Under the pieces are notes generated by a model. It did not search any database and was not told the origin of the DNA. It was given only the letters and a program-made list of their open reading frames with translations. Shown piece after piece: positions 17,193 to 27,722 of a stretch of 64,000 nucleotides of DNA. How positions within the stretch are numbered: position 1 is the stretch's first letter; each line of letters opens with the position of its first letter. A program made the position numbers and the translations under genes. This DNA comes from CAVRAZ01 sp963719135 (GTDB lineage Bacteria; Pseudomonadota; Gammaproteobacteria; DSM-19610), in assembly GCA_963719135.1 (NCBI GenBank), contig CAVRAZ010000002.1, positions 1-64,000 of the forward strand, given 5' to 3'.

Positions 17193-17598
17193 GATGATAC
17201 CTCCTTCAAGAGTGCATGGTTCGCGCAACGTAACGGCGATTACATTTCGAACTTTAATGAAAAAAGAACAAATTACAACACCTAGGTAATACGGCGCTGG
17301 ATTAACGTCGTGTAACTGGCCGATGAAACGTTTGCGTCGACAGCGCTGCAAGGCATCGTTCGCCATCCGGCCTGTCGCGTTCGAAGTTCATTTTATAAGT
17401 AAATAGCAGTGTTTTCTTGAAGTGGTGCCATGCGGTGTGCAACGCTGGACGCAGCGCGACGTTCGGATTTAACAACTTTGCGCAGGGATGTTAGGCTTGA
17501 AAAAATTTTTGTCGCTCGCGTGAAAAAACGGTTCGACAGCGGATCAATGTCGATGGTCGTTGCGCGCATGCAACAACACACTCGAGCAGGAGAAGATA
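17193..17598. other. Divergent promoter region, no gene
   Basis: This 406-base gap separates the leftward H1-like gene from the rightward YihY gene. It is richer in A and T than its surroundings, which fits two promoters back to back. No ORF with a plausible start and composition was found. Confidence 0.5.
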
Positions 17599-18927
17599 AT
17601 GCAAAACTCAATCGCGGCGTTGAACGAACGTATCGATCGACTCCTGTGGAGTGATGATCTGCGATCCTCAACGAATGGACGGCGTCATCTGATACGCACG
17701 GTCCGCCTGCTCATCGTCATGCTTCGCCATCTCACACACGGACAGTTGACGTTGCGGGCGATGAGCCTCGTGTACACGACGCTGCTTTCACTGGTGCCTT
17801 TGCTCGCGGTGAGCTTCTCGGTGTTGAAGGGCTTCGGTGTGCACAACCAGATCGAGCCGCTGCTGCTTCATTTCTTCGCTCCGCTGGGCGAGAAGGGACC
17901 CGAGCTCACCGCCAACATCATCGCGTTCGTCGACAACGTGAAGGTCGGGGTGCTGGGCTCGTTGGGGCTCGTGCTGCTGCTCTATACTGTTGTTTCTCTT
18001 ACACAAAAAGTCGAGTCGGCGTTCAATTTCGTGTGGGGCGTGGAGCAGATGCGGGGAGTCGCGGAACGCATCTCGAACTATCTGAGCGTGATATTGATCG
18101 GGCCGGTTCTGATCTTCGCCGCGCTGGGTTTGACGGCGACGGTGAGCAACAACAGCCTTACCCAGTGGCTGGTTCAGTACGAACCTTTCGGTTCACTGTT
18201 CGTACTGCTGGGCAAGCTGCTGCCCTACGTCATCGTGATAATGGTGTTCACCTTCCTCTACATTCTCTTTCCCAATACACGGGTGCGGTTCGTGCCCGCA
18301 CTGATCGGGGGAACGATCGCCGGTGTTCTCTGGGAAACGTCGGGCTGGGTGTTCGCCGTCTTCATTGCGGGTTCGTCCAGGTATGCGGCCATCTATTCGG
18401 GGTTCGCGATCCTGGTGCTGCTGCTGATCTGGTTATACCTGAGCTGGCTGATCCTGCTGGTCGGGAGTCAGATCGCCTTCTATATCCAGTATCCCCAATA
18501 CCTGACACGCCGCCCGATAGCGTTCGATTTGAGCAACCGGCTGCGGGAACGACTCGCTCTCAATATCATGGCGCTGGTCGCTGAACAGCATGTTCGCCGG
18601 CTGGAACCCTGGACACCGGAGGCGTTGGCGGAAAGGCTGGGCGTGCCGGTGCAACCGGTCTACAAGGTGTTGCGGGTGCTGTTCGATACCGGCTTCCTGG
18701 CCGCGACCGGGGACGACCCGCCGGAACTGCTGCCCAGACACGACATCAACGTCATCGAACTCGTCGATCTGCTGCGGGCGATTCGCAGCGCGGGTGAGAG
18801 CCGGGTGTTGTCCGTGTCCCAGGCCACCGGCGCCGATACGGTATCCCGGCTGCTGGCGACGGCCGACGCCGCCGTGGATCAGGCATTGCGGGGGAAAACG
18901 CTGCGTGACTTGGTCCAGAGCAACTAA
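17599..18927 (+). CDS. YihY/BrkB-family inner-membrane protein
   Basis: A 442-residue protein with six hydrophobic segments in the first 300 residues and a cytoplasmic C-terminal domain. Family signatures include RAMSLVYTTLLSLVPLLAV near residues 53-71 and SSRYAAIYSGFAILVLLLIWLYLSW in the last membrane pair. The tail (about 320-440) contains a winged-helix-like region (EALAERLGVPVQPVYKVLRVL). The family was once misnamed ribonuclease BN; its transport or envelope role is unsettled. The ATG at 17599 follows GCAGGAGAAG and is preferred over a start 13 codons upstream. Confidence 0.9.
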   Translation: MQNSIAALNERIDRLLWSDDLRSSTNGRRHLIRTVRLLIVMLRHLTHGQLTLRAMSLVYTTLLSLVPLLAVSFSVLKGFGVHNQIEPLLLHFFAPLGEKGPELTANIIAFVDNVKVGVLGSLGLVLLLYTVVSLTQKVESAFNFVWGVEQMRGVAERISNYLSVILIGPVLIFAALGLTATVSNNSLTQWLVQYEPFGSLFVLLGKLLPYVIVIMVFTFLYILFPNTRVRFVPALIGGTIAGVLWETSGWVFAVFIAGSSRYAAIYSGFAILVLLLIWLYLSWLILLVGSQIAFYIQYPQYLTRRPIAFDLSNRLRERLALNIMALVAEQHVRRLEPWTPEALAERLGVPVQPVYKVLRVLFDTGFLAATGDDPPELLPRHDINVIELVDLLRAIRSAGESRVLSVSQATGADTVSRLLATADAAVDQALRGKTLRDLVQSN

Positions 18928-18981
18928 AAGCGCCGCCCGGACTGCTAGACTTGCGTGCGTGAATCAACGTCCGGGTGGTGC

Positions 18982-19479
18982 GTGAGCAAAGCATCCAAAG
19001 GGTGGCGCCGGTTCGGCGAGGCGCTGCTGCTGATCGTCATCATTTTCCTGGCGCACGCTTACGCGGCCCGCGGCACCCTGAGCGGCGACGCGCCGGAACT
19101 TTCGGGTGTTGCCATCGGCGGCAGACCGGTGTCCCTCGATGCGCTGCGCGGCAAGCCCGTGCTGGTGTATTTCTGGGCGACCTGGTGTCCGGTCTGCGCG
19201 ATGGAGCAGGGCAGCATCGTTGCGCTCGCCGGGAGTTACCCCGTGGTGGCCGTGGCAATGGACGACACGTCCGAGGTCGGCGTTCGCCGCTATATGGCAG
19301 CGCATTCGGTCGACTATCCGGTACTGCACGATCCGGACTCCGCAGTCGGCGCACGCTGGGGCGTGCGCGGCGTGCCCGCCACTTTCATCATCGATGCGCA
19401 CGGGCGGATAGCCTTCAGGGAAGTCGGTTACAGGACCGGCATCGGCTTGCGGCTGCGTCTTTGGTGGGCGTCGCTGTGA
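18982..19479 (+). CDS. Membrane-anchored thioredoxin-like protein (ScsD/TlpA type)
   Basis: A 165-residue protein disulfide oxidoreductase. An N-terminal anchor (ALLLIVIIFLAHAYAA) holds a periplasmic thioredoxin domain with active site WCPVC and the cis-Pro loop GVPATFIID. It resembles ScsD, which works with a DsbD-like membrane reductase; none is present here. The start is uncertain: GTG at 18982 is chosen, but GTG at 18955 is also in frame. Its TGA overlaps the ATG of the next small gene, so the two are translated together. Confidence 0.85.
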   Translation: MSKASKGWRRFGEALLLIVIIFLAHAYAARGTLSGDAPELSGVAIGGRPVSLDALRGKPVLVYFWATWCPVCAMEQGSIVALAGSYPVVAVAMDDTSEVGVRRYMAAHSVDYPVLHDPDSAVGARWGVRGVPATFIIDAHGRIAFREVGYRTGIGLRLRLWWASL

Positions 19480-19679
19480 TGCCCCGGTTCGACCTGCCGC
19501 CGGAACAGCGGGCACTGGAAGCGATCTGCGACCAGGGTTGCGACTATGCCAACCGCTGCATCGGGGCGCTGGAGAACGAGCAGCCGGTGGCCGAGGCTCG
19601 CTTGCTGGCGCCCGTTCAGCGCGGGTTATTGCTGGACGAACTGCGGACCGTCATGGCGCCCTATCGCGGGTCCGAATAG
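19479..19679 (+). CDS. Small conserved-looking hypothetical protein, translationally coupled
   Basis: A 66-residue protein whose ATG shares its A with the TGA stop of the thioredoxin-like gene (TGATG). The sequence is hydrophilic and mostly helical, with two cysteines in CDQGCDYANRC-like order and a conserved-looking end, LLLDELRTVMAPYR. No domain is recognised. The coupling and sensible composition argue that it is real, and that its product works with or is dosed to the thioredoxin-like protein. Confidence 0.65.
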   Translation: MPRFDLPPEQRALEAICDQGCDYANRCIGALENEQPVAEARLLAPVQRGLLLDELRTVMAPYRGSE

Positions 19680-19805
19680 CGCCCGGTGTGCTGTTTCGCA
19701 GTCCATGCTGCGTTGCGGACCGACTTGCGGCGCACATCCATGCCGCCCGACTCCGCGCACCGCGCGGTATTCCGGACAGCGCCCGCCTTACCCTCTGCCG
19801 ATCGG

Positions 19806-21620
<1,815 letters not shown>

Positions 21621-21698
21621 TTGGGCAGTCCGATTGTTCAGGGTAAAACCCGCCGATTATAAGGCAAACGCAAGAAAGCGCATCAGGTTTCGAACAGC

Positions 21699-22115
21699 AT
21701 GATCTATCAGGAAAGCTTTCAGGTGGCCACCCGCGGGCGCGGGAGCTATGCCATCGGCGACGAGGTGGAGCGGCGGCTGGCGCAATCCGGTGTCGGCACC
21801 GGCATTTGCCACCTATTCGTTCATCATACCAGTGCTTCCCTGATGCTTTGCGAGAACGCCGACCCGGAGGTGCGCGCCGACCTCGAACGGTTCATGGAGC
21901 GGCTGGTGCCCGACGGCGATCCGCTGTTCCGGCATATCGACGAGGGCCCGGACGACATGCCGGCCCACGTGCGGAGCGTGCTGACCGGCCAGTTTCTGAG
22001 CGTGCCGGTTTCCGCGGGACGCTGCGCGCTGGGCATCTGGCAGGGGATCTACCTGTGGGAGCACCGCCGCCATCCGCACCGGCGCCGTGTTACGGTAACG
22101 GTAGTCGGTGAATGA
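21699..22115 (+). CDS. yjbQ: YjbQ family protein (UPF0047)
   Basis: A 138-residue protein of the UPF0047 family, full length. It has the conserved core HHTSASLMLCENADPEV near residues 42-58, FRHIDEGPDDMPAHVRS near 74-90 and GIWQGIYLWEHR near 113-124, the His/Asp/Glu set that forms the putative metal-dependent active site. E. coli YjbQ has weak thiamine-phosphate synthase activity; the physiological role is uncertain. It stands alone, convergent with zapG. Confidence 0.95.
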   Translation: MIYQESFQVATRGRGSYAIGDEVERRLAQSGVGTGICHLFVHHTSASLMLCENADPEVRADLERFMERLVPDGDPLFRHIDEGPDDMPAHVRSVLTGQFLSVPVSAGRCALGIWQGIYLWEHRRHPHRRRVTVTVVGE

Positions 22116-22141
22116 CGGGGAGCCGGCGCGGGACCCCGGCG

Positions 22142-22606
22142 TCAGATTTCGGCGCCGGGAATGGGCGACCGGTCGGGTATGTGCGGTGCGTCGCCGAAAA
22201 TTTCGTCCAGCGGCAGGTTGTCGTCCGGCGGGCGGTGCGTGCTTTTCATGGGCTCTCTGTCCGCACGCGCGGTCTTGTCTGATGCGGGCGATTCCAGCGC
22301 ATCCTGTCGCCTGACTTCCAGTTGCGGCGACTGAAAAGGTGTCTCGCACAGTTGCTGGGAGGTCTGGGCGAGGTGTTCGTAGACGTCCCGGTAGCTTTCC
22401 GTCATCCTGCCGATCAGCGTGGCCGTCGTGCGGAAGTGCGCGGTCACCTGCGCGCGGTAGTCGGCGAGTTCCGCTTGCAGGCGTTCGACCTCCCGCTGTA
22501 ACTTGCCGGTACGACCGGATTTGCGCGAAATCCAGGCGGCCAGACCGACGCCCGCGACGACACCGAATGCGAAACCGATGATCCCGACCCCCCACATCCA
22601 GCTCAT
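22142..22606 (-). CDS. zapG: ZapG/YhcB-type cell-division membrane protein (DUF1043)
   Basis: A 154-residue protein with one N-terminal membrane helix (WGVGIIGFAFGVVAGVGLAAW), a coiled coil (LQREVERLQAELADYRAQV near residues 38-56), the HFRTTATLIGRMTESYRDVYEHL stretch that is the family hallmark (about 59-81), and a disordered acidic tail. YhcB in E. coli links division and cell-wall synthesis. The ATG at 22606 (MSWMWG) is chosen over one six codons upstream because it matches the family start. Confidence 0.9.
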   Translation of the reverse strand: MSWMWGVGIIGFAFGVVAGVGLAAWISRKSGRTGKLQREVERLQAELADYRAQVTAHFRTTATLIGRMTESYRDVYEHLAQTSQQLCETPFQSPQLEVRRQDALESPASDKTARADREPMKSTHRPPDDNLPLDEIFGDAPHIPDRSPIPGAEI

Positions 22607-22734
22607 GTCCTGTCCTGCGATCATCGTACCCGACCCCCGGTGCTCTGCCCGGGGTCAGTATAACTTTGGGTTCCGGCGAATAACAGTTGCGGGCCCGGTG
22701 CCTGTCGGCGCGCGCCGAACCTGAGGAGGCCGGT

Positions 22735-23046
22735 ATGATCATGCTGTTCACATCGCCGGATTCGGTGCTGATCAACCATCTCCGCAATCTGCTCGAGAAC
22801 GAAGGCATCGAGGTCGCCGTCACGCGGCGTTATCTCGCCGGTGCGCTGGGCGAGTTACCCTTTACCGAATGCTGGCCGCAGCTTTGGCTGGGCGATGCAC
22901 GGGATCTGGAACGTGCGCGCTCGATCATCGCGCCGCCGCAGCGCACGACCGGCTCATGCTGGCGCTGCGGCTGCGGTGAACTGCTGGAGGATCAGTTTAC
23001 CGCGTGCTGGAAATGCGGACGCGAACGCGGCGAAGCGGAACGGTGA
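22735..23046 (+). CDS. DUF2007 protein with zinc-ribbon tail
   Basis: A 103-residue protein. Residues 1-70 form the DUF2007 fold (SVLINHLRNLLENEGIEVAV then LWLGDARDLERARSII), related to PII-like signal domains. The tail has two CXXC pairs (CWRCGCGELL and CWKCGRE), a probable zinc ribbon. DUF2007 proteins are thought to be small signal transducers, with no confirmed ligand. The ATG at 22735 follows GAGGAGG, a strong ribosome-binding site. It is a single gene. Confidence 0.85.
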   Translation: MIMLFTSPDSVLINHLRNLLENEGIEVAVTRRYLAGALGELPFTECWPQLWLGDARDLERARSIIAPPQRTTGSCWRCGCGELLEDQFTACWKCGRERGEAER

Positions 23047-23200
23047 CGCGCGCAAGTCCGCGGTGATCGATCCACCGACTTGTCGCGGTGACCGGGGCGT
23101 GCGCGCTCAGGTGACCGCGAGGGCTATTGAGTTGATTCCGCGATTGCGTTAGCGTACCGGCCGGCAGGTCCAATGGAATGCACTAACAGGGAAGGCTCGA

Positions 23201-23470
23201 ATGAAGTCCATCTATGTGGGCAACCTCTCGTTTGATGTTAGCACCGAACAGGTCGAGGCGCTGTTTTCACGTCACGGCGAAGTCCTCTCGGTCAAGTTGA
23301 TCAGCGATCGCGATTCGGGCGCACCACGCGGCTTTGCTTTCGTCGAAATGGACGATGCGGCGGCCGTGGCGGCCGTCGAGGCGACCGACGGCATCGAGTT
23401 CCGCGGCAGGAACCTGCGCGTCAATTTCGCCAAGCCGCGCGGTGTGCGCCGACTCAGGCGACCGCGCTAG
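23201..23470 (+). CDS. Small RRM RNA-binding protein
   Basis: An 89-residue protein that is almost entirely one RNA-recognition motif. RNP2 is IYVGNLSF near residues 4-11, and RNP1 is RGFAFVEM near 43-50. A short Arg-rich tail (VRRLRRPR) follows, instead of the glycine-rich tail of cyanobacterial Rbp proteins. These bacterial RRM proteins often respond to cold or salt and bind structured RNA. The start follows CAGGGAAGG. It is monocistronic. Confidence 0.93.
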   Translation: MKSIYVGNLSFDVSTEQVEALFSRHGEVLSVKLISDRDSGAPRGFAFVEMDDAAAVAAVEATDGIEFRGRNLRVNFAKPRGVRRLRRPR

Positions 23471-23633
23471 GCGCCCGACCGGTCGCGGCATGGTTGTGCC
23501 GGCTCCCGCTCAGGCTTCCGCGATCCTGTCGGGCGTTGTCGAGGGCAAGCGACGATCTTTATGCCGCGTCCTATCCGTGCACGCGGCGTTCATACGCGAT
23601 CCGAATTCCTGACAGCCTGATAACGGACAGCCG

Positions 23634-24587
23634 TCAGTCGGTCCGGCCGGCGTGCCCTTCGCGCAGAAACGCGCGGATGTTTTCCGCCGTCCGATCGAGC
23701 AGGCGCTGGCGCGCTTGGCGGCTTGCCCACGCCACGTGCGGGGTGATGATGAGATTGGGGAGCACGGATCGGATCAGTGGATGGTCGGCGGCAGGAGGTT
23801 CCTCGGCGAGTACATCCAGCGCGGCACCGGCCAGGCGTCCGTCTTGCAGCGCGCGCAGCAGCGCGGACTCGTCGACGATGCCGCCGCGCGCCGCGTTGAT
23901 CAACAGGGCGCCCGGCTTGATCAGACTGAATTCGCGCTCGCCGAGCAGGTTGCGGGTGGTTTCTGTCAGCGGACAGTGCAGGCTCAGCACGTCGATCTGC
24001 GGCAGCAACTGGTCGAGCGGCCAGCGGCCCGCGACCGCCGGTGTGCCGGGACGCCGGCAGACGAGCACGCGCATGCCGAAGGCTTCGGCGAGACGGGCCA
24101 CGGCGCGCCCGAGTTCGCCGTAACCGACGATGCCCAATGTCCTGCCCGCCAGTTCGCCGATCGGCTGATCGAAAACGCAGAATTGCGTCGAGCGCGACCA
24201 GTCGCCGTTGGCGACGCGGTGCCGGTACCGATCCAGACGCCGGGTCAGCGTGAGCAGCAGCGCGAAAACGTGTTCCACCACCGACGGCGTGGCATAAGCG
24301 ACGACATTGCGCACGCCGATGCCGCGCTGCCTCGCGGTTTCGAGGTCGATGTTGTTGGTCCCGGTCGCCGTGACCGAGATCAGCTTCAACCGCGCGGCCG
24401 ACCTCATCAGCGGCCCGTCGATGCACACCTTGTTGCAGACGGCGATGTCGGCGTCGGCCAGGCGTGCCGCGCACTGCGCGAGCGCGGTCTGCGGGAACAG
24501 TGTCCAGTCCACCGGCGTCGACAGGAAGTTGCCGGTATCCAGGTCTGCGGGTGCGAGACTGTCGAAGTCGAGGAAGACGCCCCGCAC
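23634..24587 (-). CDS. D-2-hydroxyacid dehydrogenase (HprA-like)
   Basis: A 317-residue NAD(P)-dependent dehydrogenase. The nucleotide fold has GIVGYGELGRAVARLAEAFGM near residues 149-169. The catalytic Arg is in NAARGGIVDE, the Glu in LDVLAEEPP, and the His in ITPHVAW. The FLDFDSLAPADLD start resembles glycerate/hydroxypyruvate reductase HprA, but substrate cannot be fixed from sequence. A 73-codon fragment reading in the same direction ends six bases before this start. Confidence 0.9.
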   Translation of the reverse strand: MRGVFLDFDSLAPADLDTGNFLSTPVDWTLFPQTALAQCAARLADADIAVCNKVCIDGPLMRSAARLKLISVTATGTNNIDLETARQRGIGVRNVVAYATPSVVEHVFALLLTLTRRLDRYRHRVANGDWSRSTQFCVFDQPIGELAGRTLGIVGYGELGRAVARLAEAFGMRVLVCRRPGTPAVAGRWPLDQLLPQIDVLSLHCPLTETTRNLLGEREFSLIKPGALLINAARGGIVDESALLRALQDGRLAGAALDVLAEEPPAADHPLIRSVLPNLIITPHVAWASRQARQRLLDRTAENIRAFLREGHAGRTD

Positions 24588-24592
24588 GGCGG

Positions 24593-24814
24593 TCAGCGGC
24601 CGAGCAGCGCTTGCTGTTGCAGCGCCTGGCCGCCGGTCTCGAGCGTTGCAGGCAGGCTGGTGCCGGCGACTTTGACGTTGGCCGGTGACGCTGTCGGCAG
24701 CAGCAGACAGACGTACAGGAAGAGCCGGCGCGTATGACGCCGGATACCGAATCTTTCGACGATTCGATTGAGCGGAGTCAATGAAAAGGTTATCTTATTC
24801 TGGCGCGGCAACAT
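24593..24814 (-). pseudogene. Truncated exported protein, chalcone isomerase-like start
   Basis: This 73-codon frame contains a likely signal peptide (RRLFLYVCLLLPTASPA) followed by NVKVAGTSLPATLETGG, which resembles the first strands of periplasmic chalcone-isomerase-like domain proteins (VAGVKLPDTLQL-type). It then stops after about 30 mature residues, far short of the usual 170-190. It ends six bases before the dehydrogenase start. Likely a decayed remnant; a real small exported peptide is the alternative. Low certainty. Confidence 0.35.
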
Positions 24815-24944
24815 AAGTGTGCTATAGGTTCGTTGAGTCATAACGACGAGCAACATTAGGTTGCGAAAGCTGTTCGGGTCCCCGAGCGCACGACGGCAGT
24901 GCTGGGGCGGAATCGAGAATAGCAAACGAGGAGCGGAGAAATCC

Positions 24945-25277
24945 ATGGAACATCGCCTGAATGCACGCGAGTGCCTGGCCTTTCCAATCATACTTTATCA
25001 ATACAGCCTCCCTATGCTGTGCGGTATCAGCGCGGACATCAGTGCAGGCGGACTTTTCATGCGCACTGGCCCGCTCCGCTGCCGGGCGAACGAGTGTTTC
25101 GAGGTCGAACTGCGCGGCACCCAGGGCAGGACGTTCCGGGCGCCGGCCGTGGTCGTTCACTGGCACGAGAACGGCTTGGGTCTCATGTTCAACGAATTGA
25201 GCGAACGGCAGGCGCTCGAACTCAGGCAGTTCGTGGCATCCAGCCGGGCCGCGCTCAGTTGCGGTGTGGCGGCCTGA
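24945..25277 (+). CDS. PilZ-domain protein
   Basis: A 110-residue single-domain protein. An RLNARE motif stands where PilZ proteins carry the RXXXR arm of the cyclic di-GMP site, and ADISAGGLFM matches the D/NXSXXG motif. In the first motif the last residue is Glu rather than Arg (R-L-N-A-R-E; Arg at 4 and 8), so binding is plausible but not certain. The ATG at 24945 follows GAGGAGCGGAG. Its last 23 bases overlap the end of the opposite Nudix gene. Confidence 0.82.
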   Translation: MEHRLNARECLAFPIILYQYSLPMLCGISADISAGGLFMRTGPLRCRANECFEVELRGTQGRTFRAPAVVVHWHENGLGLMFNELSERQALELRQFVASSRAALSCGVAA

Positions 25278-25803
25278 GAATATCTCCGATCTGCAGACGG
25301 AACCCTTCCGGGCCTGCCTTGTCGCTGCGGTAGCGTGCCAGCGTCTCACGAACCACGGGAAACGCCAGGCTGGCCCAAGGAATCTCGTCGACCGAGAACA
25401 GCCGGCACTCCAGGCTTTCCGGTCCCGGCGCGAACCGGCCGTCCTCCAGATCGCCGCGGAACAGCAGATAGACCTGGCTGATGTGCGGGATGCTGAACAG
25501 ACTGTAGAGGCCCGTGATGCTCACCCTGGCGCGCGCCTCTTCCCAGGTTTCGCGCATCGCGGCCTGTTCGATCGATTCGCCGTTTTCCATGAAGCCCGCC
25601 GGCAGCGTCCACAAGCCGTAACGCGGTTCGATGGCGCGTTTGCACAGCAATATCCTGTCGCCCCATTCGGGTATGCAGCCGGCAACGATTTTCGGGTTCT
25701 GATAATGGACGAGCTGACAGCGGGTGCAGACGAACCGTTCGCGGTTGTCGCCCTCGGGAACGCGCAGCGTCACTTCGGCGCCGCACTGACTGCAGAATTT
25801 CAA
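25255..25803 (-). CDS. Nudix hydrolase with N-terminal zinc ribbon (NudC-like)
   Basis: A 182-residue protein. A zinc ribbon (FCSQCGAEV and FVCTRCQLVHY) precedes a Nudix domain whose box reads GFMENGESIEQAAMRETWEEA, close to GX5EX7REUXEEXGU except that Gly near the end is replaced. The shape is that of NADH pyrophosphatase-related Nudix proteins, but the N-terminal half of NudC is absent. It likely hydrolyses a nucleoside diphosphate derivative. Upstream, at 40 bases, is another Nudix gene on the same strand. Confidence 0.87.
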   Translation of the reverse strand: MKFCSQCGAEVTLRVPEGDNRERFVCTRCQLVHYQNPKIVAGCIPEWGDRILLCKRAIEPRYGLWTLPAGFMENGESIEQAAMRETWEEARARVSITGLYSLFSIPHISQVYLLFRGDLEDGRFAPGPESLECRLFSVDEIPWASLAFPVVRETLARYRSDKAGPEGFRLQIGDILRPPHRN

Positions 25804-25842
25804 GCGACCTCCCGATTCCGATCCGTATGGCGACGGCTCATG

Positions 25843-26349
25843 CTAGCACAGGCGCACGAGCAACAGGCCCAGCAGCGTCTTGGCGTCCTCGAGCATGCCG
25901 GCGCTGAGCATGTCGGCGATCTCCCGCCGGGTAAACCAGTGTACCTCGATCACTTCGTCGGCCTGCGGCTGTGCGGCGCAGGACTCGAGGCCGGTCGCGC
26001 GGAACAGGTGAATGACTTCATCGGAAAATCCGGGCGTCGTCAGCGTGCGCCCCAGCGGCTCGAGGTGCTGCGCCCGCAGGCCGGCTTCCTCGGCCAGCTC
26101 CCGCCGCGCCGTGGTGCGGGGATCTTCGCCGGGCTCGAGTTTGCCCGCCGGCAACTCCCACAGCCAGCCGCCGGCCGCATGCCGGTATTGGCGCAACAGG
26201 CAGACGCGTTCGTCGGCGCCGACGGCGACGACCGCCGCGCCGCCGGGATGCCTGACGATCTCCAGGTCCATGGTCCGGCCGTTGGGCAGTTCGACCGTTT
26301 CGATGCGAAGGTCGACCACGCGGCCGCGGTGAATTTGACGGGACTTCAT
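25843..26349 (-). CDS. ADP-ribose pyrophosphatase-type Nudix hydrolase (NudF-like)
   Basis: A 168-residue Nudix protein. The box is complete: GKLEPGEDPRTTARRELAEEAG near residues 78-99, preceded by LLRQYRHAAGGWLWELPAG, the substrate-binding lead of ADP-ribose pyrophosphatases. The ATG at 26349 (KSRQIHRGRVVDL) matches the family start and is preferred over one 11 codons upstream. It lies 13 bases after the RibD-C gene in the same direction, so these two plus the next Nudix gene form a likely operon. Confidence 0.88.
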   Translation of the reverse strand: MKSRQIHRGRVVDLRIETVELPNGRTMDLEIVRHPGGAAVVAVGADERVCLLRQYRHAAGGWLWELPAGKLEPGEDPRTTARRELAEEAGLRAQHLEPLGRTLTTPGFSDEVIHLFRATGLESCAAQPQADEVIEVHWFTRREIADMLSAGMLEDAKTLLGLLLVRLC

Positions 26350-26362
26350 CGGTGCGCTCCGC

Positions 26363-27190
26363 TTACTTCCCATAGACCGCAAACAATTGCCCGGCGCCTT
26401 CGGGCGCTATAGGGTCGTGGTACAGCGAGCGCAGCGGCAGATCCAGCGGCGGTGCGAGCGGCGGTCCCCAGGTCAGTGTGTCGTATTCCGTGCCGCCGAG
26501 CAGACGGTTCGCGATGGTCAGGTACAGCCGATCCAGCGCGCCGCCAGCGGCCAGCGTGTGCAGCACCGATGGACCTGCGGTCGCGTAGACGAAGCGGTAG
26601 CCGAGTTCACTCAGCTTGCCGCGCACCCGCGTGCCGTCCACGCCCTGTCCCTCGCCGCAGCCGACGATCTCGGCGTGCGTTTCGCCGCTCAGTCTGTCGC
26701 GTGCGGCCGGGTCGGCCTGTTCGCCGGTCAAGACAAGGACGCGCCGGTCTTCGAAAGCACGCAGGGCCTGCGGCGGTATATCCAGGCTTGCGCTGAAGAC
26801 GGCGACGTCCGGCTGCACGGTCAGCCCGCGGTCGCGACGCCACGCGCGCAAGTCGTCAAATGCCGGGGATGGGCCCACCGGCAGGTTGTCCTGGCTTTCG
26901 CCCAGGACGCTTTGGCGGAAATAGCGCGCACTGGTGATCAGCAGATCGGACTGCGCGGCGAGTTCCTGAAACAGGCGCCAGTCGCGGTCGTTGGCGATCG
27001 ATCCGGGGACCTGATGTGTCGTCCGTTCACCCGCGGCCAGCGCGATGCGCCCGTCGAGGCTCGCGACGAAATTGCTGTAAATGAAGGCCGTCGCGGTCTG
27101 CACATCGCGGATCGACGGATCGAGATAAAGCCCGTGCAGCGGGACCATATCGCCCGAGCCGGGATAGAGCTGTGTAATCCTGTCTGACAT
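26363..27190 (-). CDS. RibD C-terminal (dihydrofolate-reductase-like) domain protein
   Basis: A 275-residue protein of the RibD_C family without a deaminase domain. It opens the reductase fold with FIYSNFVASLDGRIAL near residues 36-51, followed by SDLLITSARYFRQS and, late, VYATAGPSVLHTLAAGGALDRLYLTIANRLLGG. RibD_C proteins reduce pterin- or flavin-precursor-like substrates with NADPH; the substrate is unknown here. It is the first gene of a leftward set with two Nudix hydrolases. Confidence 0.87.
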   Translation of the reverse strand: MSDRITQLYPGSGDMVPLHGLYLDPSIRDVQTATAFIYSNFVASLDGRIALAAGERTTHQVPGSIANDRDWRLFQELAAQSDLLITSARYFRQSVLGESQDNLPVGPSPAFDDLRAWRRDRGLTVQPDVAVFSASLDIPPQALRAFEDRRVLVLTGEQADPAARDRLSGETHAEIVGCGEGQGVDGTRVRGKLSELGYRFVYATAGPSVLHTLAAGGALDRLYLTIANRLLGGTEYDTLTWGPPLAPPLDLPLRSLYHDPIAPEGAGQLFAVYGK

Positions 27191-27242
27191 GGACCGGTGC
27201 CGGGCATTGGTTGTGCGGATTGTAACCCTTTCCGGCAGGCAT

Positions 27243-27272
27243 AAAAAAACCGGGCGGATACCCGCCCGGTTT
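27243..27272 (-). terminator. Terminator of the isc transcript
   Basis: An ACCGGGCGG/CCGCCCGGT stem with a short loop is followed, on the minus strand, by a seven-base T run (the A run 27243-27249). It lies 20 bases after the iscU stop, so the leftward isc transcript ends here, with no iscA, hscBA or fdx following. Confidence 0.88.
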
Positions 27273-27291
27273 CATCGCAGCGGTCCGCGGT

Positions 27292-27675
27292 TCAGCGGCC
27301 GTTCTTCTGCTGGTAGTCGTCGATTGCCGCCTTGATGGCGTCTTCGGCCAGGACCGAACAGTGTATCTTCACGGGCGGAAGCGCCAATTCCTCGGCAATT
27401 TCCGAATTCTTGATTTTGCCTGCCTCGTCCAGCGTCTTGCCCTTGACCCACTCGGTCAGCAGCGAACTCGATGCGATGGCGGAACCGCAGCCGTAGGTCT
27501 TGAACCTGGCGTCCTCGATGACACCCTGTTCGTTGACCTTGATCTGCAGTTTCATCACGTCACCGCACGCCGGGGCGCCGACCATGCCGGTACCGACGCT
27601 CGTATCGCTCTTGTCGAACGAGCCGACGTTGCGCGGGTTTTCATAGTGGTCCAACACTTTGCTGCTATAAGCCAT
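27292..27675 (-). CDS. iscU: Fe-S cluster assembly scaffold IscU
   Basis: A 127-residue scaffold protein. The three cluster cysteines are in GAPACGDVMK, TYGCGSAIA and KIHCSVLAED, and the HscA-binding motif LPPVK is intact. It assembles Fe-S clusters from iron and persulfide. Its usual upstream partner iscS (cysteine desulfurase) is absent; the gene lies 47 bases behind an IscR-like regulator gene and is followed by a terminator. The sulfur donor must come from elsewhere in the genome. Confidence 0.96.
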   Translation of the reverse strand: MAYSSKVLDHYENPRNVGSFDKSDTSVGTGMVGAPACGDVMKLQIKVNEQGVIEDARFKTYGCGSAIASSSLLTEWVKGKTLDEAGKIKNSEIAEELALPPVKIHCSVLAEDAIKAAIDDYQQKNGR

Positions 27676-27722
27676 CTCTAGTCTCTCCGCTGCCTTCGGT
27701 TATCTTGCCGTGCCGGTCCGAC

